A DNA stretch of 64,000 bases from JAKACA01 sp963735115 (GTDB lineage Bacteria; Actinomycetota; Acidimicrobiia; Acidimicrobiales; Bog-793). The stretch covers positions 1,054,001-1,118,000 of the forward strand of contig CAVTJR010000001.1 in the NCBI GenBank assembly GCA_963735115.1, given 5' to 3'. Every line of letters begins with the position of its first letter. The first letter of the stretch is position 1. Both the position numbers and the translations under genes were made by a program. Under the pieces are notes generated by a model. The model worked only from the letters and a program-made list of their open reading frames with translations, was not told the DNA's origin and made no database searches. This document shows, piece after piece, positions 56,187 to 64,000 of the stretch.

Positions 56187-57185
56187 TCAGGGCGAGGTGG
56201 CCCCTTGGGACGATGCCGCTAGGTCTGGAAACACCTTCGCGACCTTGCTGAGGATGTAGTCGCCGTAGGTACCGGTGAAGCCGTGCACGCTGGCGTGGTC
56301 CCAGCGTTCGGCTGCCCCGTCGTTCACCGGCCGCGCCACGATCGGAAGCCGCTCGATGACCGCATCCCAGGACGGGTCGAGAAAGAAGGGGAAGGACAGC
56401 CGGTCGGCGGAGCTCACGTTGCGAACCCGGTGGGGCGTCGACCGGAAGCAACCGCCTGTCAACCGCTCGAGCATGTCGCCGAGGTTGCACACGAACGTCC
56501 CGGGAACCGGCGGAGCGTCGATCCAGCTATTGCGCACCCGCACCTGCAACCCACCGTGTTGGTCCTGTCCGAGGATCGTGAGGAGGCCGTAGTCGGTGTG
56601 CTCGCCGACCCCCAACCGCCCCTCCGATGCTGGCGCCGACGGGTAGCGAAAGATGCGGAAGAGCATGAGTGGATCGGACGTGAGGCCACGCTCGAACCAG
56701 TACCGGTCCAGCCCAAGCCCGAGGGCGATCCCGCCGAGCACCCTCTGGGCCAACTTGGCCATCTCATCGAAGTAGGCGAGCACGACCGGGCGCATATCGG
56801 CTGGCTCGCGAGGGAACAGGTTTGCGCCGTGCAACGGCGTGCAGGACCGCACGCGGGGATGGCGGCTGTTGAGCTCGACTCCGAAGTAGAGCCCCTCTTT
56901 CAGGTCCGGGACGCCCGAGGTGAGCTCTCCTCCAACCGGGAACCACCCGCGCCAGGCCGTTCCAGCTCGGGCCATGGCGATCTCGGCCTTGTCGGCATCC
57001 GACCGCGCGAAGAACTGCCGCGAGAGCTCGTCGAGACGGCTGAGAAGGGCCGCCTCCACACCGTGGCCCTCGATGTAGAAGAAACCCACCTCCCTGCAGG
57101 CGAACTCCAAGGCCTCACCCACGCCGCGCAGGTCGCCGCGGCCGTCCACGAGCGGTGAGATGTCGATGATCGGGACGTCGTTCAT
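56187..57185 (-). CDS. 2-oxoglutarate/Fe(II) oxygenase, isopenicillin-N-synthase-like
   Basis: 332 residues from ATG 57185, overlapping the stop of the DksA-like gene in ATGA. The N-terminal DIOX_N part starts VPIIDISPLVDGRG and contains CREVGFFYIEGHGV. The iron site is HTD in GEHTDYGLLTIL and the histidine in STPHRVRNV, followed by the arginine region DRLSFPFFLDP. The family oxidises small molecules, including amino-acid-derived products. No biosynthetic cluster surrounds it, so the substrate is unknown. Confidence 0.88.
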   Translation of the reverse strand: MNDVPIIDISPLVDGRGDLRGVGEALEFACREVGFFYIEGHGVEAALLSRLDELSRQFFARSDADKAEIAMARAGTAWRGWFPVGGELTSGVPDLKEGLYFGVELNSRHPRVRSCTPLHGANLFPREPADMRPVVLAYFDEMAKLAQRVLGGIALGLGLDRYWFERGLTSDPLMLFRIFRYPSAPASEGRLGVGEHTDYGLLTILGQDQHGGLQVRVRNSWIDAPPVPGTFVCNLGDMLERLTGGCFRSTPHRVRNVSSADRLSFPFFLDPSWDAVIERLPIVARPVNDGAAERWDHASVHGFTGTYGDYILSKVAKVFPDLAASSQGATSP

Positions 57186-57523
57186 CGATTCGCCGCCTGG
57201 CACGTGATGCACCGGGTTGCCCACGGCAGAATCTCCAGTCGTTCGGGCGCGATCTCGTCCCCGCAGGCATCGCACAGGCCATAGGTGCCGTTGGCCAGCT
57301 TCTCGAGGGCACGGTCGATCTCACTCGACACGCGCTGCAGTTGCTCGGCGGCGACCGAGCGCTCCATCTGCATGACGGCGTCGCTCGTGTGGTCGCCTGC
57401 CCGCTTGCCGAATTGCATCTGGACGCCGGGCGCCCGGATGGGCTCCGCCAGGGCCTTGACTTCGGCTGCCAGCTCGGCCTTGTGCGCTTGCAGGGTCGCG
57501 GCGGTCTCTTCGTCAGTCGCCAT
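57182..57523 (-). CDS. DksA/TraR C4-type zinc finger protein
   Basis: 113 residues from ATG 57523, GGGGG just upstream. A long helical hairpin (residues 10-75) is followed by the four-cysteine zinc finger in LCDACGDEIAPERL and RCITCQ, the DksA/TraR signature. The acidic tip residues of classical DksA are not obvious, so it may be one of the short actinobacterial relatives. Such proteins bind the RNA polymerase secondary channel. Its stop overlaps the oxygenase start by four bases, implying coupled expression. Confidence 0.87.
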   Translation of the reverse strand: MATDEETAATLQAHKAELAAEVKALAEPIRAPGVQMQFGKRAGDHTSDAVMQMERSVAAEQLQRVSSEIDRALEKLANGTYGLCDACGDEIAPERLEILPWATRCITCQAANR

Positions 57524-57683
57524 GAGCCCCCATCGTTGCACCGTCGGCCGTTTGTGACGCCGGCGCAGCGCTAAGGAGTGTCCAAGAGTGGTGTCGTGAC
57601 CACAGAAAGTGGCAGTCGCCAGCGGATCACCCTCACGCCTCTTCGAGGCGCTCCATTGCCGTGGTGTCGAGGCAGACGGACCG

Positions 57684-58730
57684 TCAGGCCGGGTGGGACC
57701 GGCCTGACGGCGCCTCCCAGTCGAGCAGTGGGCCGGCCGGGACGATGCGGGATGGGTTCAGATGACCGTGGGTGATGTAGTAGTGCCGCTTGATGTGGTC
57801 GAACCTCGTCGTCGATGAGAAGGCGGGATGCTGGTAGAGGTCTCGGGCGTAGCCCCACAACGACGGGTAGTCGCTGAGCCTGCGGAGATTGGCCTTGAAG
57901 TGCGAGTAGTAGACGGCGTCGAAGCGGGCGAGGGTGACCCATAGCCGCACGTCGCTCTCGGTGATCTCGTCGCCGAAGAGGAACCGGGTCGTGGCGAGTC
58001 GCTGCTCGAGCTGGTCGAGGGTCTCGAAGACTCGCTCGACGTTGCGCTCGTACTGTTCCTGGGAGCCTGCGAAGCCCGTGCGGTACACCCCGTCGTTGAC
58101 GGTCTCGTAGATCTGCTGGTTCAGCGCGTCGATGTCCGTACGGAGTACCAGCGGGTACAAGTCGAGCGGCGACCTCGTCCAGGCTCGGAATTCCGAGCCG
58201 AGGTCGAGGCTGATGTCGGGGAAGTTGTTGCTCACGATCCGCGAGGTCTGCTTGTCCCACAGCACCGGGACCGAGACGTGCCCGTCGTATGCGGGGTCGG
58301 TCGCGAGGTACGCCTCCTTCAAGAAGAGGAAGCCGTTCACCGGATCGGGGCCGTACCCCGGGCCCTCGCGGAACGCCCAACCCCGTCCGTCGCGGATCGG
58401 ATCGACGGCGGACAGCGAGACGACGTCCTCGATCCCGACCAGTGCCCGCACGATGGCGCTTCGGTGCGCCCACGGACACGCCCAGGAGATGTAGAGGTGG
58501 TAGCGCCCCGTTTCGGCGGGGTAGCCGCTGGAGCCGTCGGCCGTGATCCGACCCTGAAAGCGGTACTTCGGTCGCTCGAAGGCGGCCGGGTCGCGCTCCG
58601 ATGGCGACCACGCGGCCGACGGCGTCACCTTTGGAGCGGGCGGGGCGTAGTCGCCGTAGGTCTCGAAGTCGACAGGGTCGGCCAGATTCGCCAACGTCAC
58701 GGGGGCTACCTCCTTGGGTGCGCTCTCCAC
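57684..58730 (-). CDS. Glutathionyl-hydroquinone-reductase-type (Xi-class GST) protein
   Basis: 348 residues. The N-terminal thioredoxin-like half has the signature CPWAHR (YISWACPWAHRSAIVRALVG) with its catalytic cysteine. The C-terminal helical half carries FLFGDEITESDVRLWVTLARFDAVYYSHFK, a hallmark of S-glutathionyl-(chloro)hydroquinone reductases. In actinobacteria, which use mycothiol and generally not glutathione, the partner thiol is probably mycothiol; that is inference. It removes thiol groups from hydroquinones, aiding aromatic breakdown or redox repair. It is divergent from the MFS gene. Confidence 0.88.
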   Translation of the reverse strand: MESAPKEVAPVTLANLADPVDFETYGDYAPPAPKVTPSAAWSPSERDPAAFERPKYRFQGRITADGSSGYPAETGRYHLYISWACPWAHRSAIVRALVGIEDVVSLSAVDPIRDGRGWAFREGPGYGPDPVNGFLFLKEAYLATDPAYDGHVSVPVLWDKQTSRIVSNNFPDISLDLGSEFRAWTRSPLDLYPLVLRTDIDALNQQIYETVNDGVYRTGFAGSQEQYERNVERVFETLDQLEQRLATTRFLFGDEITESDVRLWVTLARFDAVYYSHFKANLRRLSDYPSLWGYARDLYQHPAFSSTTRFDHIKRHYYITHGHLNPSRIVPAGPLLDWEAPSGRSHPA

Positions 58731-59026
58731 AGGATGCCAGGCTGGGGAGATCCTAGGGACCCACCTGGAAAGGGCTCACCTCGGTTACGCCGTCATCACC
58801 GGCGGGCTGCTCCTCACCCGGCACGGCGGCCCTGTGGGCCTCGCAACGAGGACCGTGGCGTAGCGGGACGTTACGTGAGCATGGCGCAGCGCCACTCCTG
58901 ACAGGACGTGTTCAAACCTCTCGGCTGTTCAACGAGGGGTGTTGTAGCTCGCTGATCAGGACTAATACTCACTGTCATCCCTAGCTGGCGGTCGCCGTCG
59001 TGGGGGCGAGCCCCGACGGCGAACGC

Positions 59027-60772
59027 ATGCCGAACTCGGCCATGGGCGATAGCGTGCTCCCGGTGGCGATACCTCAGAAGTGGACTGCTCTCTGTCTGGC
59101 CACCCTCGGCGTGGTGATGGTGACCATCAACCAGTCGATCCTGCTCATCTCCCTGCCCGACATGTTCCGGGGCATCCACCTCAACCCGCTCGCCCCTTCC
59201 AATGTGTCTTACTTCTTGTGGGTGTTGATGGGGTTCCTGTTGGTGACGGCGGTCCTGGTCGTGAGTCTTGGCCGGGTTGGTGACATCTATGGCCGGGTTC
59301 GGATGTTCAACCTCGGCTTCGCGGTGTTCACCTTTTTTTCCATTCTGTTGTCCGCCAGCTTCATGACGGGAGTGCCAGGGGTTCTGTGGATCATCGTGCT
59401 GCGGGTCTTCCAGGGAGTCGGTGGGGCGTTACTGTTCGCCAACTCGAGTGCCATCATCACCGACGCCTTCCCGCCCGGCGAACGGGGCCGGGCCATGGGG
59501 ATCAACGGGGTCGGCGCGGTGAGCGGCTCGTTCCTCGGCCTCATCCTCGGCGGGGTTCTGGCACCGATCGAATGGCGGCTGGTGTTCATGGTGTCGGTGC
59601 CGTTCGGACTGGTGGGCACCATCTGGGGCTACCGGCGCCTCCGGGACACTGGCGTGCGGGTCCACGCCAAGATCGACTGGATCGGTAACGCCACTTTTGC
59701 GGTCGGGCTGGTCGCCTTGCTCACCGGCATTGTGTACTCGCTCCTGCCTTACGGCGGGCACCCCACGGGCTGGACGAACCCTTGGGTCCTGGCCGGCGTG
59801 TTCGGGGGTATCGCAGCTCTCGGCTTGTTCGTGTGGGTCGAGACGAAGGTGCCTGCCCCCATGTTCCACCTGCAGCTGTTCCGGATCCGGGCGTTCGTCA
59901 TGGGCAACGTCGCCGGACTGATGGCGGCGCTCGGTCGGGGCGGACTGCAGTTCATGCTCGTCATCTGGCTCCAGGGCATCTGGCTACCCCAGCATGGGTA
60001 CAGCTTTGACCGGACGCCGCTGTGGGCCGGTATCTACATGATCCCGCTGACGCTCGGCTTCTTCCTCGGCCCGCTCTCCGGCCACTTGTCGGACCGTTAC
60101 GGTTCGAGGTTCTTGACCAGTCTCGGCTTGACCCTGTCGGGATTGACGTTCCTGCTGATCGAGTTGCTGCCTATGAACTTCACCTATGTGTGGTTCGCCC
60201 TCCTGCTCTTCCTGTTCGGGATGGGCATGGGCCTCTTCTTCTCCCCGAACCAAGCCGCCATCATGAACAGCCTTCCCCCGGATCAGCGCGGAGGCGGGGC
60301 TGGTATGACCATGACGTTCTTCAACTCGGCCACCGTGCTGTCCATGGGCCTGTTCTTCACGATCGTGACCCTCGGCTTGGCCGCCGAGCTACCGTCCCAC
60401 CTGTTCAATGGGCTGACGGCCGCAGGCATCAACCCGGCCGCGGCCCACCTTGTGGCCAACGAGCCGCCCATCGGCAGCCTCTTCTCCGCGTTCCTCGGCT
60501 ACAACCCCATCCAAGAATTGCTCGGCCCAACGGGCGCCTTGCAACACCTGCCCGGCCACCAGGCCGCTTACGTGACGAGCCGGTCCTTCTTCCCGAAGCT
60601 CATCGAGCAACCGTTCGCTCATGGGCTGCACCTGGCTTTCGCCCTTGCCGCCGCGGCGGCGGCCGTCGGCGTGGTCGCGTCTGCCCTAATGGGTCGGCGC
60701 TACGTCCACTCCGAGGAGCCGGAGTTCGAGGAGGCAATCGAAGACGTACCGGCGGCGACCGTCCGAGCCTGA
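59027..60772 (+). CDS. MFS efflux transporter, DHA2 (EmrB/QacA-like) type
   Basis: About 581 residues (ATG 59027; ATG 59042 and GTG 59000 also possible), with about 14 membrane helices. Visible family motifs are the first-helix segment LATLGVVMVTINQSILLISLP and motif A in GRVGDIYGRVRMF. RVFQGVGGALLFANSSAIITDAFPPGERGRAMG is motif C/D of drug exporters. A long periplasmic loop (residues 440-490) distinguishes it from short members. It likely exports hydrophobic compounds or drugs by proton antiport. It is divergent from the glutathionyl-hydroquinone-reductase-like gene with a 296-base gap that shows no other gene. Confidence 0.88.
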   Translation: MPNSAMGDSVLPVAIPQKWTALCLATLGVVMVTINQSILLISLPDMFRGIHLNPLAPSNVSYFLWVLMGFLLVTAVLVVSLGRVGDIYGRVRMFNLGFAVFTFFSILLSASFMTGVPGVLWIIVLRVFQGVGGALLFANSSAIITDAFPPGERGRAMGINGVGAVSGSFLGLILGGVLAPIEWRLVFMVSVPFGLVGTIWGYRRLRDTGVRVHAKIDWIGNATFAVGLVALLTGIVYSLLPYGGHPTGWTNPWVLAGVFGGIAALGLFVWVETKVPAPMFHLQLFRIRAFVMGNVAGLMAALGRGGLQFMLVIWLQGIWLPQHGYSFDRTPLWAGIYMIPLTLGFFLGPLSGHLSDRYGSRFLTSLGLTLSGLTFLLIELLPMNFTYVWFALLLFLFGMGMGLFFSPNQAAIMNSLPPDQRGGGAGMTMTFFNSATVLSMGLFFTIVTLGLAAELPSHLFNGLTAAGINPAAAHLVANEPPIGSLFSAFLGYNPIQELLGPTGALQHLPGHQAAYVTSRSFFPKLIEQPFAHGLHLAFALAAAAAAVGVVASALMGRRYVHSEEPEFEEAIEDVPAATVRA

Positions 60773-61000
60773 CCGGTACTAGCTCCACTGCTCGGACGTC
60801 GCCCACTGTCCGCGCACGGAGGCCATACCATCCACTCCACCAACGCTCGAAGCGGGAGAATGCTTGCGAGCCATGGATCAGCGTCAGACAGCATCTAGGT
60901 GTTGAGCTTGCCCCCGAATGCTGGCCCTACGGGTCAGCGGCCAAATGTCGGTATGAAGAGCTGGGGCTAAAAGTATTTATAGAACTTGTTACAATTAGTC

Positions 61001-61507
61001 ATGATTGCAGCCGATATTTTTATGCCTGGGCAGTGGACTGATTTCTTTCTTCTGGTCGGAACAGGCGCAGTCACGCTCACCGGCCTAGTTTTTGTGGCGA
61101 TGTCACTCAACCTCAAAGCAATTGCTATCGACGCAACACATCGTTATCGAGCCATAAACACACTTACAGGTCTGGCACTGGTTTTCATGCGCTGTGCGCT
61201 TGTGCTTATGGGAGCTCAAAACCATAAATCAATAGGCGCAGAACTGTTAGTAGTCTCTGGTATTTCGGCCGCCGTGTTTGTCAAAGGCTACACTAAAGCC
61301 ATTAGGATGAGCAGTGGTCTAAGAGTCTCTCGCATAGTTGGTGGAAGCCTCGTACACTTGGCTGAGATGATCGGCGCGGCGCTATTTATTCTTGGGTACC
61401 TGCCCGGTCTTTATATTGCAGCACTAGCTATAGTAACCAACACTTGTTATATGGTTACGGCAGCTTGGTTACTAGTCATCGGTGTTGTCGATCAAAAGAC
61501 TGAGTAG
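61001..61507 (+). CDS. AT-rich integral membrane protein, unknown function, likely acquired
   Basis: 168 residues from ATG 61001; four hydrophobic helices (FFLLVGTGAVTLTGLVFVAMSLNL, TLTGLALVFMRCALVLM, and two later), no known motif. The base composition is far lower in GC than all other genes here and codons such as ATA, TTA and AGT are frequent, a sign of transfer. TACAAT at 60990-60995, six bases before the ATG, looks like a -10 box, so translation could be leaderless. The function is unknown. It follows a 228-base gap without genes. Confidence 0.65.
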   Translation: MIAADIFMPGQWTDFFLLVGTGAVTLTGLVFVAMSLNLKAIAIDATHRYRAINTLTGLALVFMRCALVLMGAQNHKSIGAELLVVSGISAAVFVKGYTKAIRMSSGLRVSRIVGGSLVHLAEMIGAALFILGYLPGLYIAALAIVTNTCYMVTAAWLLVIGVVDQKTE

Positions 61508-61560
61508 CTCACGCTGCTCAGACAGGTTGCGGTCGCACTTTTCCGTCACCATCGGGCGGA

Positions 61561-61971
61561 ATGAAGCTTACGGCAGCCGGACTGTCCTCAATGGCCGGGA
61601 AGACGCCGAAATATACGATCTCGCCCGGACTCACACCCCACGAGGTACTCCTCAACCTCGCTTGCATCGAGGAAGTCCATCTGAAGCTGAGGCCCGGATG
61701 GTCGGGCCCGGTCGGAAAGCGGTTCTCGGCGAACGGTGTCGTCGAAGAAGAAGCCGACCAGGCTTCCTGGCCGCAGCTGCGGAAGTATCTGATGAAGCTC
61801 GTCCAAGGTGGATCGACTCTTCGAGCGCCTCGCGCCGCTGGCCCAGGAGGATTACTGGCGCTCCAAGCGATCTCACGCTCGGGCAGCTGGGAGGAAAGCG
61901 AGTTGCCATGGAATTGTTTTGATCTGGGGGGTGGATTACGCCTACGGTGGGTTACGGCGCGTGGGCGTTGA
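61561..61971 (+). CDS. Doubtful reading frame, possibly degenerate gene
   Basis: 136 residues beginning MKLTAAGLSSMAGKTPKYTI. The first 80 residues look protein-like (TPHEVLLNLACIEEVHLKLRPGW), but after about 61800 the composition becomes incoherent, and other frames look equally plausible (LFERLAPLAQEDYWRSK at 61814). A damaged gene or an unrelated frame is possible. No family was recognised and the ribosome site is weak. Kept only because the region would otherwise be unexplained. Confidence 0.25.
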   Translation: MKLTAAGLSSMAGKTPKYTISPGLTPHEVLLNLACIEEVHLKLRPGWSGPVGKRFSANGVVEEEADQASWPQLRKYLMKLVQGGSTLRAPRAAGPGGLLALQAISRSGSWEESELPWNCFDLGGGLRLRWVTARGR

Positions 61972-62009
61972 AGTGACGCGCGCGTCCAGCATCAGGCACG
62001 AAGGAGGGG

Positions 62010-62471
62010 ATGATGGCTACTGATGCATCGTCATTGCTTGGGTCGCCGCAGATCGCGGGAGTGAGGGTCGCGGCTGTGGGCGTGGCCAGGGCGTCTGCAC
62101 GCACGATGGGCGGAGTTGCGGGCGGAGTGCTCGGCGACGTGCTCGGAGGCAAGATCGTAGGAGTTGACGCCATTCCAGCGCAGACACCTCAGTTCGGACG
62201 TCTCGGTTTCCTCGCGCTCACGCAAACCGAGCTTGCGCTGACCACGATGAAAGGGAGCATGATCCCCAAGCCGTTTAAAGTTGTCGCTCGCGTTCCGCGG
62301 AGCGAAGTGATTTCGGCGGAGCTCGGGACAGGCGTTGTCGCGCCCCTGACGATCAGGTTCGCGGGCGGCAAGATCTGGCAGGTCGAGGTTTCAAAGCTCG
62401 TCCAGAAAGACGCCCGCGCCCTTGCCGATGCGCTCCACGGTACCGCGACGGGTGTAGCACAAGCTGACTGA
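62010..62471 (+). CDS. Small protein with PH-like beta domain, unknown function
   Basis: 153 residues from ATG 62010, with AAGGAGGGG immediately upstream, one of the strongest ribosome sites here. An alanine/glycine-rich N-terminal part (ARTMGGVAGGVLGDVLGG) precedes about 85 residues of alternating strands (FGRLGFLALTQTELALTTMKG to LTIRFAGGKIWQVEVS) and one helix (QKDARALADALHG). This resembles a bacterial PH-like domain. It could bind membranes or partners; the function is unknown. Confidence 0.65.
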   Translation: MMATDASSLLGSPQIAGVRVAAVGVARASARTMGGVAGGVLGDVLGGKIVGVDAIPAQTPQFGRLGFLALTQTELALTTMKGSMIPKPFKVVARVPRSEVISAELGTGVVAPLTIRFAGGKIWQVEVSKLVQKDARALADALHGTATGVAQAD

Positions 62472-62592
62472 GCGCGCCCTCGTTCTCGGGGGGCAGGGGT
62501 GCCTTCCGCACATGACGCGATCCGGAAGCGCGGTACGGCGGTTCGCGGCGAGGCTGACCCTTCTGCTTCGATCAGTGGCTGTCGGGTAAGAA

Positions 62593-63524
62593 TCAGAGCG
62601 ACCGCAACCGGTTCCATCTTGGCCGGTAGTTGGCCTCGTATTCGATCGGCGGCAGGTACCCGATCGAAGAGTGAAGCCGGGCTGCGTTGTACCAGTGGAC
62701 CCACTCGGCCGTCTCTCGTTCGACCTCGGTGGCGCCGATGAAGGTGCGGGGGTGCAGCCCAATGAGCTCGGTCTTGTAGAGGCCGATCGTCGACTCCATC
62801 AGCGCGTCGTCGAGCGCGTCCCCGACGGTGCCGATCGAGGGGGCCATGCCGGCATCAGCGAGCGCCTGGGTGGACACGATCGCCGTGTACTGGCGAGCCG
62901 GCGTCAGGGTGGAACACGAGGCCCTTGGAGGTGAAGCGAGCGTCGCTGCGCCTGCGCGTGAAGAGGGCCTGTTCGAGGGCGGACATGACGAGCGGGGTTG
63001 CCTTGGAGCTCGAGACCCGCCAGCCGAGGATTCGTCTCGAGCACACGTCGGTGACGAAGCTGACGTAGCAGAACCCGGGAATCGTCCACACGTAGGTGAA
63101 GTCCGCAACCCACCAATGGTCGGGTCGGGTCGGGGTGTCCCAGGCCCTCTTGATGAGGTCCGGGTGCCGAGGCGCTCCCCGGTCGGGGCGCGTGGTGACC
63201 GTGTGGTGGGTTCCACGCCGCACACCACAGATGCCGAGGATGCCCATCAGCCGGGCGACCTGGTCCCGCCCGACGTCGTGGCCTGCCCGGCGCATGGCCT
63301 CCCAGCATTTCTTCACCCCATAGAGGCTGCGGTTGGCCCGGTAGAGGTCGAGGAGGGTGTTGGCCATCTGCGCGTCGCGAAAGCCGGCGTCCGACACCGG
63401 CCTCGACCGACGGGCGTAGTAGGTGCTCGGGGCGATCGGCACGTCGTGCTCACAGAGCACTCGGCAGATCGGCTCGACCCCGAAGCGGTCTCTGTAGGCC
63501 TCGATGTAGGCGACGATCAGCGCA
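62593..63524 (-). pseudogene. IS3-family transposase OrfB (DDE), frameshifted
   Basis: From about 63524 the frame reads IVAYIEAYRDRFGVEPICRVLCEHDVPIAP and WWVADFTYVWTIPGFCYVSF with the first catalytic aspartate, then GLVFHPDAG. At 62892-62893 one extra base breaks the frame; the continuation, QYTAIVSTQALADAG to LMESTIGLYKTELIG with the catalytic glutamate, and GYLPPIEYEANYRPRW to the stop, lies in another frame. Removing one base restores a complete DDE chain. OrfB normally is made by a -1 shift from orfA. The element is probably inactive unless the indel is a sequencing error. Confidence 0.8.
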
Positions 63525-63843
63525 GTTGACGGTCGAGCTCCGCCGCCGCGAAAAACGCCGAGGCCGTCTTCAAGATCTCGTTCGCCCGGCGCAGCTCGGC
63601 GTTCTCCCGGCGGAGAGCCTGCAGCTCGGAGGCGGCGTCGGTTGTCACGCCCGGCCGCTGCCCGGCGTTGATCTCGGTCTGTTCGATCCAGCCACGCATC
63701 GTCTCGGGATGGACACCGAGCAGCTCGCCGATCCGACGCCGAATCGATCGCGCCGTCTCGTCGGGAAAGTCACGCCGGCGTTCCTGGAACATCCTCACCG
63801 CTCGCTCGCGGGTCTCCTTGTCGTACTTCCTCGGTGCAGGCAC
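63517..63843 (-). CDS. IS3-family OrfA (helix-turn-helix protein)
   Basis: 108 residues: MPAPRKYDKETRERAVRMFQERR, then a helix-turn-helix with RIGELLGVHPETMRGWIEQTEI, and the leucine-zipper-like end LQALRRENAELRRANEILKTASAFFAAAELD. This is the standard IS3 OrfA that binds the terminal repeats. It is intact and overlaps the start of orfB. The start ATG has no strong ribosome site, usual for insertion sequences. Confidence 0.93.
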   Translation of the reverse strand: MPAPRKYDKETRERAVRMFQERRRDFPDETARSIRRRIGELLGVHPETMRGWIEQTEINAGQRPGVTTDAASELQALRRENAELRRANEILKTASAFFAAAELDRQLR

Positions 63844-63895
63844 AGCTCATTCTCCCTTGTGAGATCAGAGCCTCCATCAAATCCAGGGTGCTTCA

Positions 63896-64000
63896 TTACA
63901 GCATGACGATCAACATGTAACCCATCGTCACGCACATGGCGATGTGACACGCCGCTTTGAGGCCAGGCGCGAGCCACCGGCGGCTCGGATCGTTCTTGGT
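63896..64000 (-). CDS. C-terminal fragment of an integral membrane protein (gene continues beyond the right edge)
   Basis: The minus-strand frame from the right edge to the TAA at 63898-63896 encodes 34 residues, ending in a membrane helix with KAACHIAMCVTMGYMLIVML. The pattern of His and Met in the last helix resembles DUF5134-type actinobacterial membrane proteins, but the fragment is too short to be sure. The gene ends exactly where the insertion sequence begins, so the natural 3' end may have been altered. Confidence 0.45.
   Translation of the reverse strand, partial: TKNDPSRRWLAPGLKAACHIAMCVTMGYMLIVML

Larger units (their letters stand above)
62555..63895 (-). mobile_element. IS3-family insertion sequence, about 1.34 kb
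   Basis: Contains orfA (63517-63843) and a frameshifted orfB (62593-63524) in the normal IS3 arrangement with overlapping frames. The right end is placed at 63895, where TGAAGCACCC reads inward; the left end at TGACCC (62555) is a weak match and uncertain. No clear target duplication is visible. The right end abuts the stop codon of a truncated membrane-protein gene. Confidence 0.75.

Overview
The window is GC-rich (about 65-70% by eye), with GTG and ATG starts and many start/stop overlaps of one to four bases. The gene content points to an actinobacterium: a fused PcaL, an F420-type luciferase-like oxidoreductase, a mycothiol-type isomerase fold, an ECF41 sigma factor and a TreT-type trehalose synthase. 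The oxidase cluster layout would fit an Acidimicrobiia-like lineage, but that is inference and no rRNA is present to test it. Two tRNA genes (Asp, Phe) are present.

Layout. 1-1456: an edge-truncated lytic transglycosylase on the minus strand. 1661-8242: an aerobic terminal oxidase locus with a CtaG-type assembly factor, an odd membrane-anchored cupredoxin, CoxB, CoxA, CoxC, a 37-residue membrane peptide and a second CtaG-family protein. On the other strand, 8308-9809, lie SCO1 and an anchored partner. 9900-13519: a metal ABC importer (binding protein, ATPase, two permeases) behind a promoter overlapped by a Zur-like box. 13550-26995: catabolic and housekeeping genes, namely PcaL, an N-acyl-D-amino-acid deacylase-like amidohydrolase, threonine degradation (tdh-kbl), a GH3 glucosidase overlapped by a frameshifted PHP phosphoesterase, purF, an F420-type oxidoreductase and a mycothiol-type protein.

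27149-33597: a complete NAD-dependent molybdenum formate dehydrogenase operon (gamma, beta, alpha, delta) with FdhD and a DUF6457 protein. Together with the aa3-type oxidase this would let the cell feed formate electrons through NADH into respiration. 33682-44497: a TauE/SafE permease, the tRNA pair, a surface protein, an isoleucyl-tRNA synthetase with an altered HIGH motif, a secreted peptidase-like hydrolase and assorted single genes. 44615-50218: a stress protein, a TreT-type synthase, an FAD oxidoreductase/ECF41 sigma operon with a recognisable ECF41 promoter, and an anchored beta-propeller. 50425-60772: an aminotransferase, an alkaline-phosphatase-fold protein with an extra half domain, a MacB-like ABC pair with long poly-glycine tracts, a 2-oxoglutarate oxygenase overlapping a DksA/TraR protein, a glutathionyl-hydroquinone-reductase-like protein and an MFS exporter.

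From about 60900 to the right edge the character changes. There is an AT-richer membrane-protein gene, a possibly degenerate stretch, a PH-like small protein, an IS3-family element whose transposase is frameshifted, and the last codons of a membrane protein directly abutting the element. This end looks like accessory DNA. All functional calls rest on reading the translated sequences; no database search was run.
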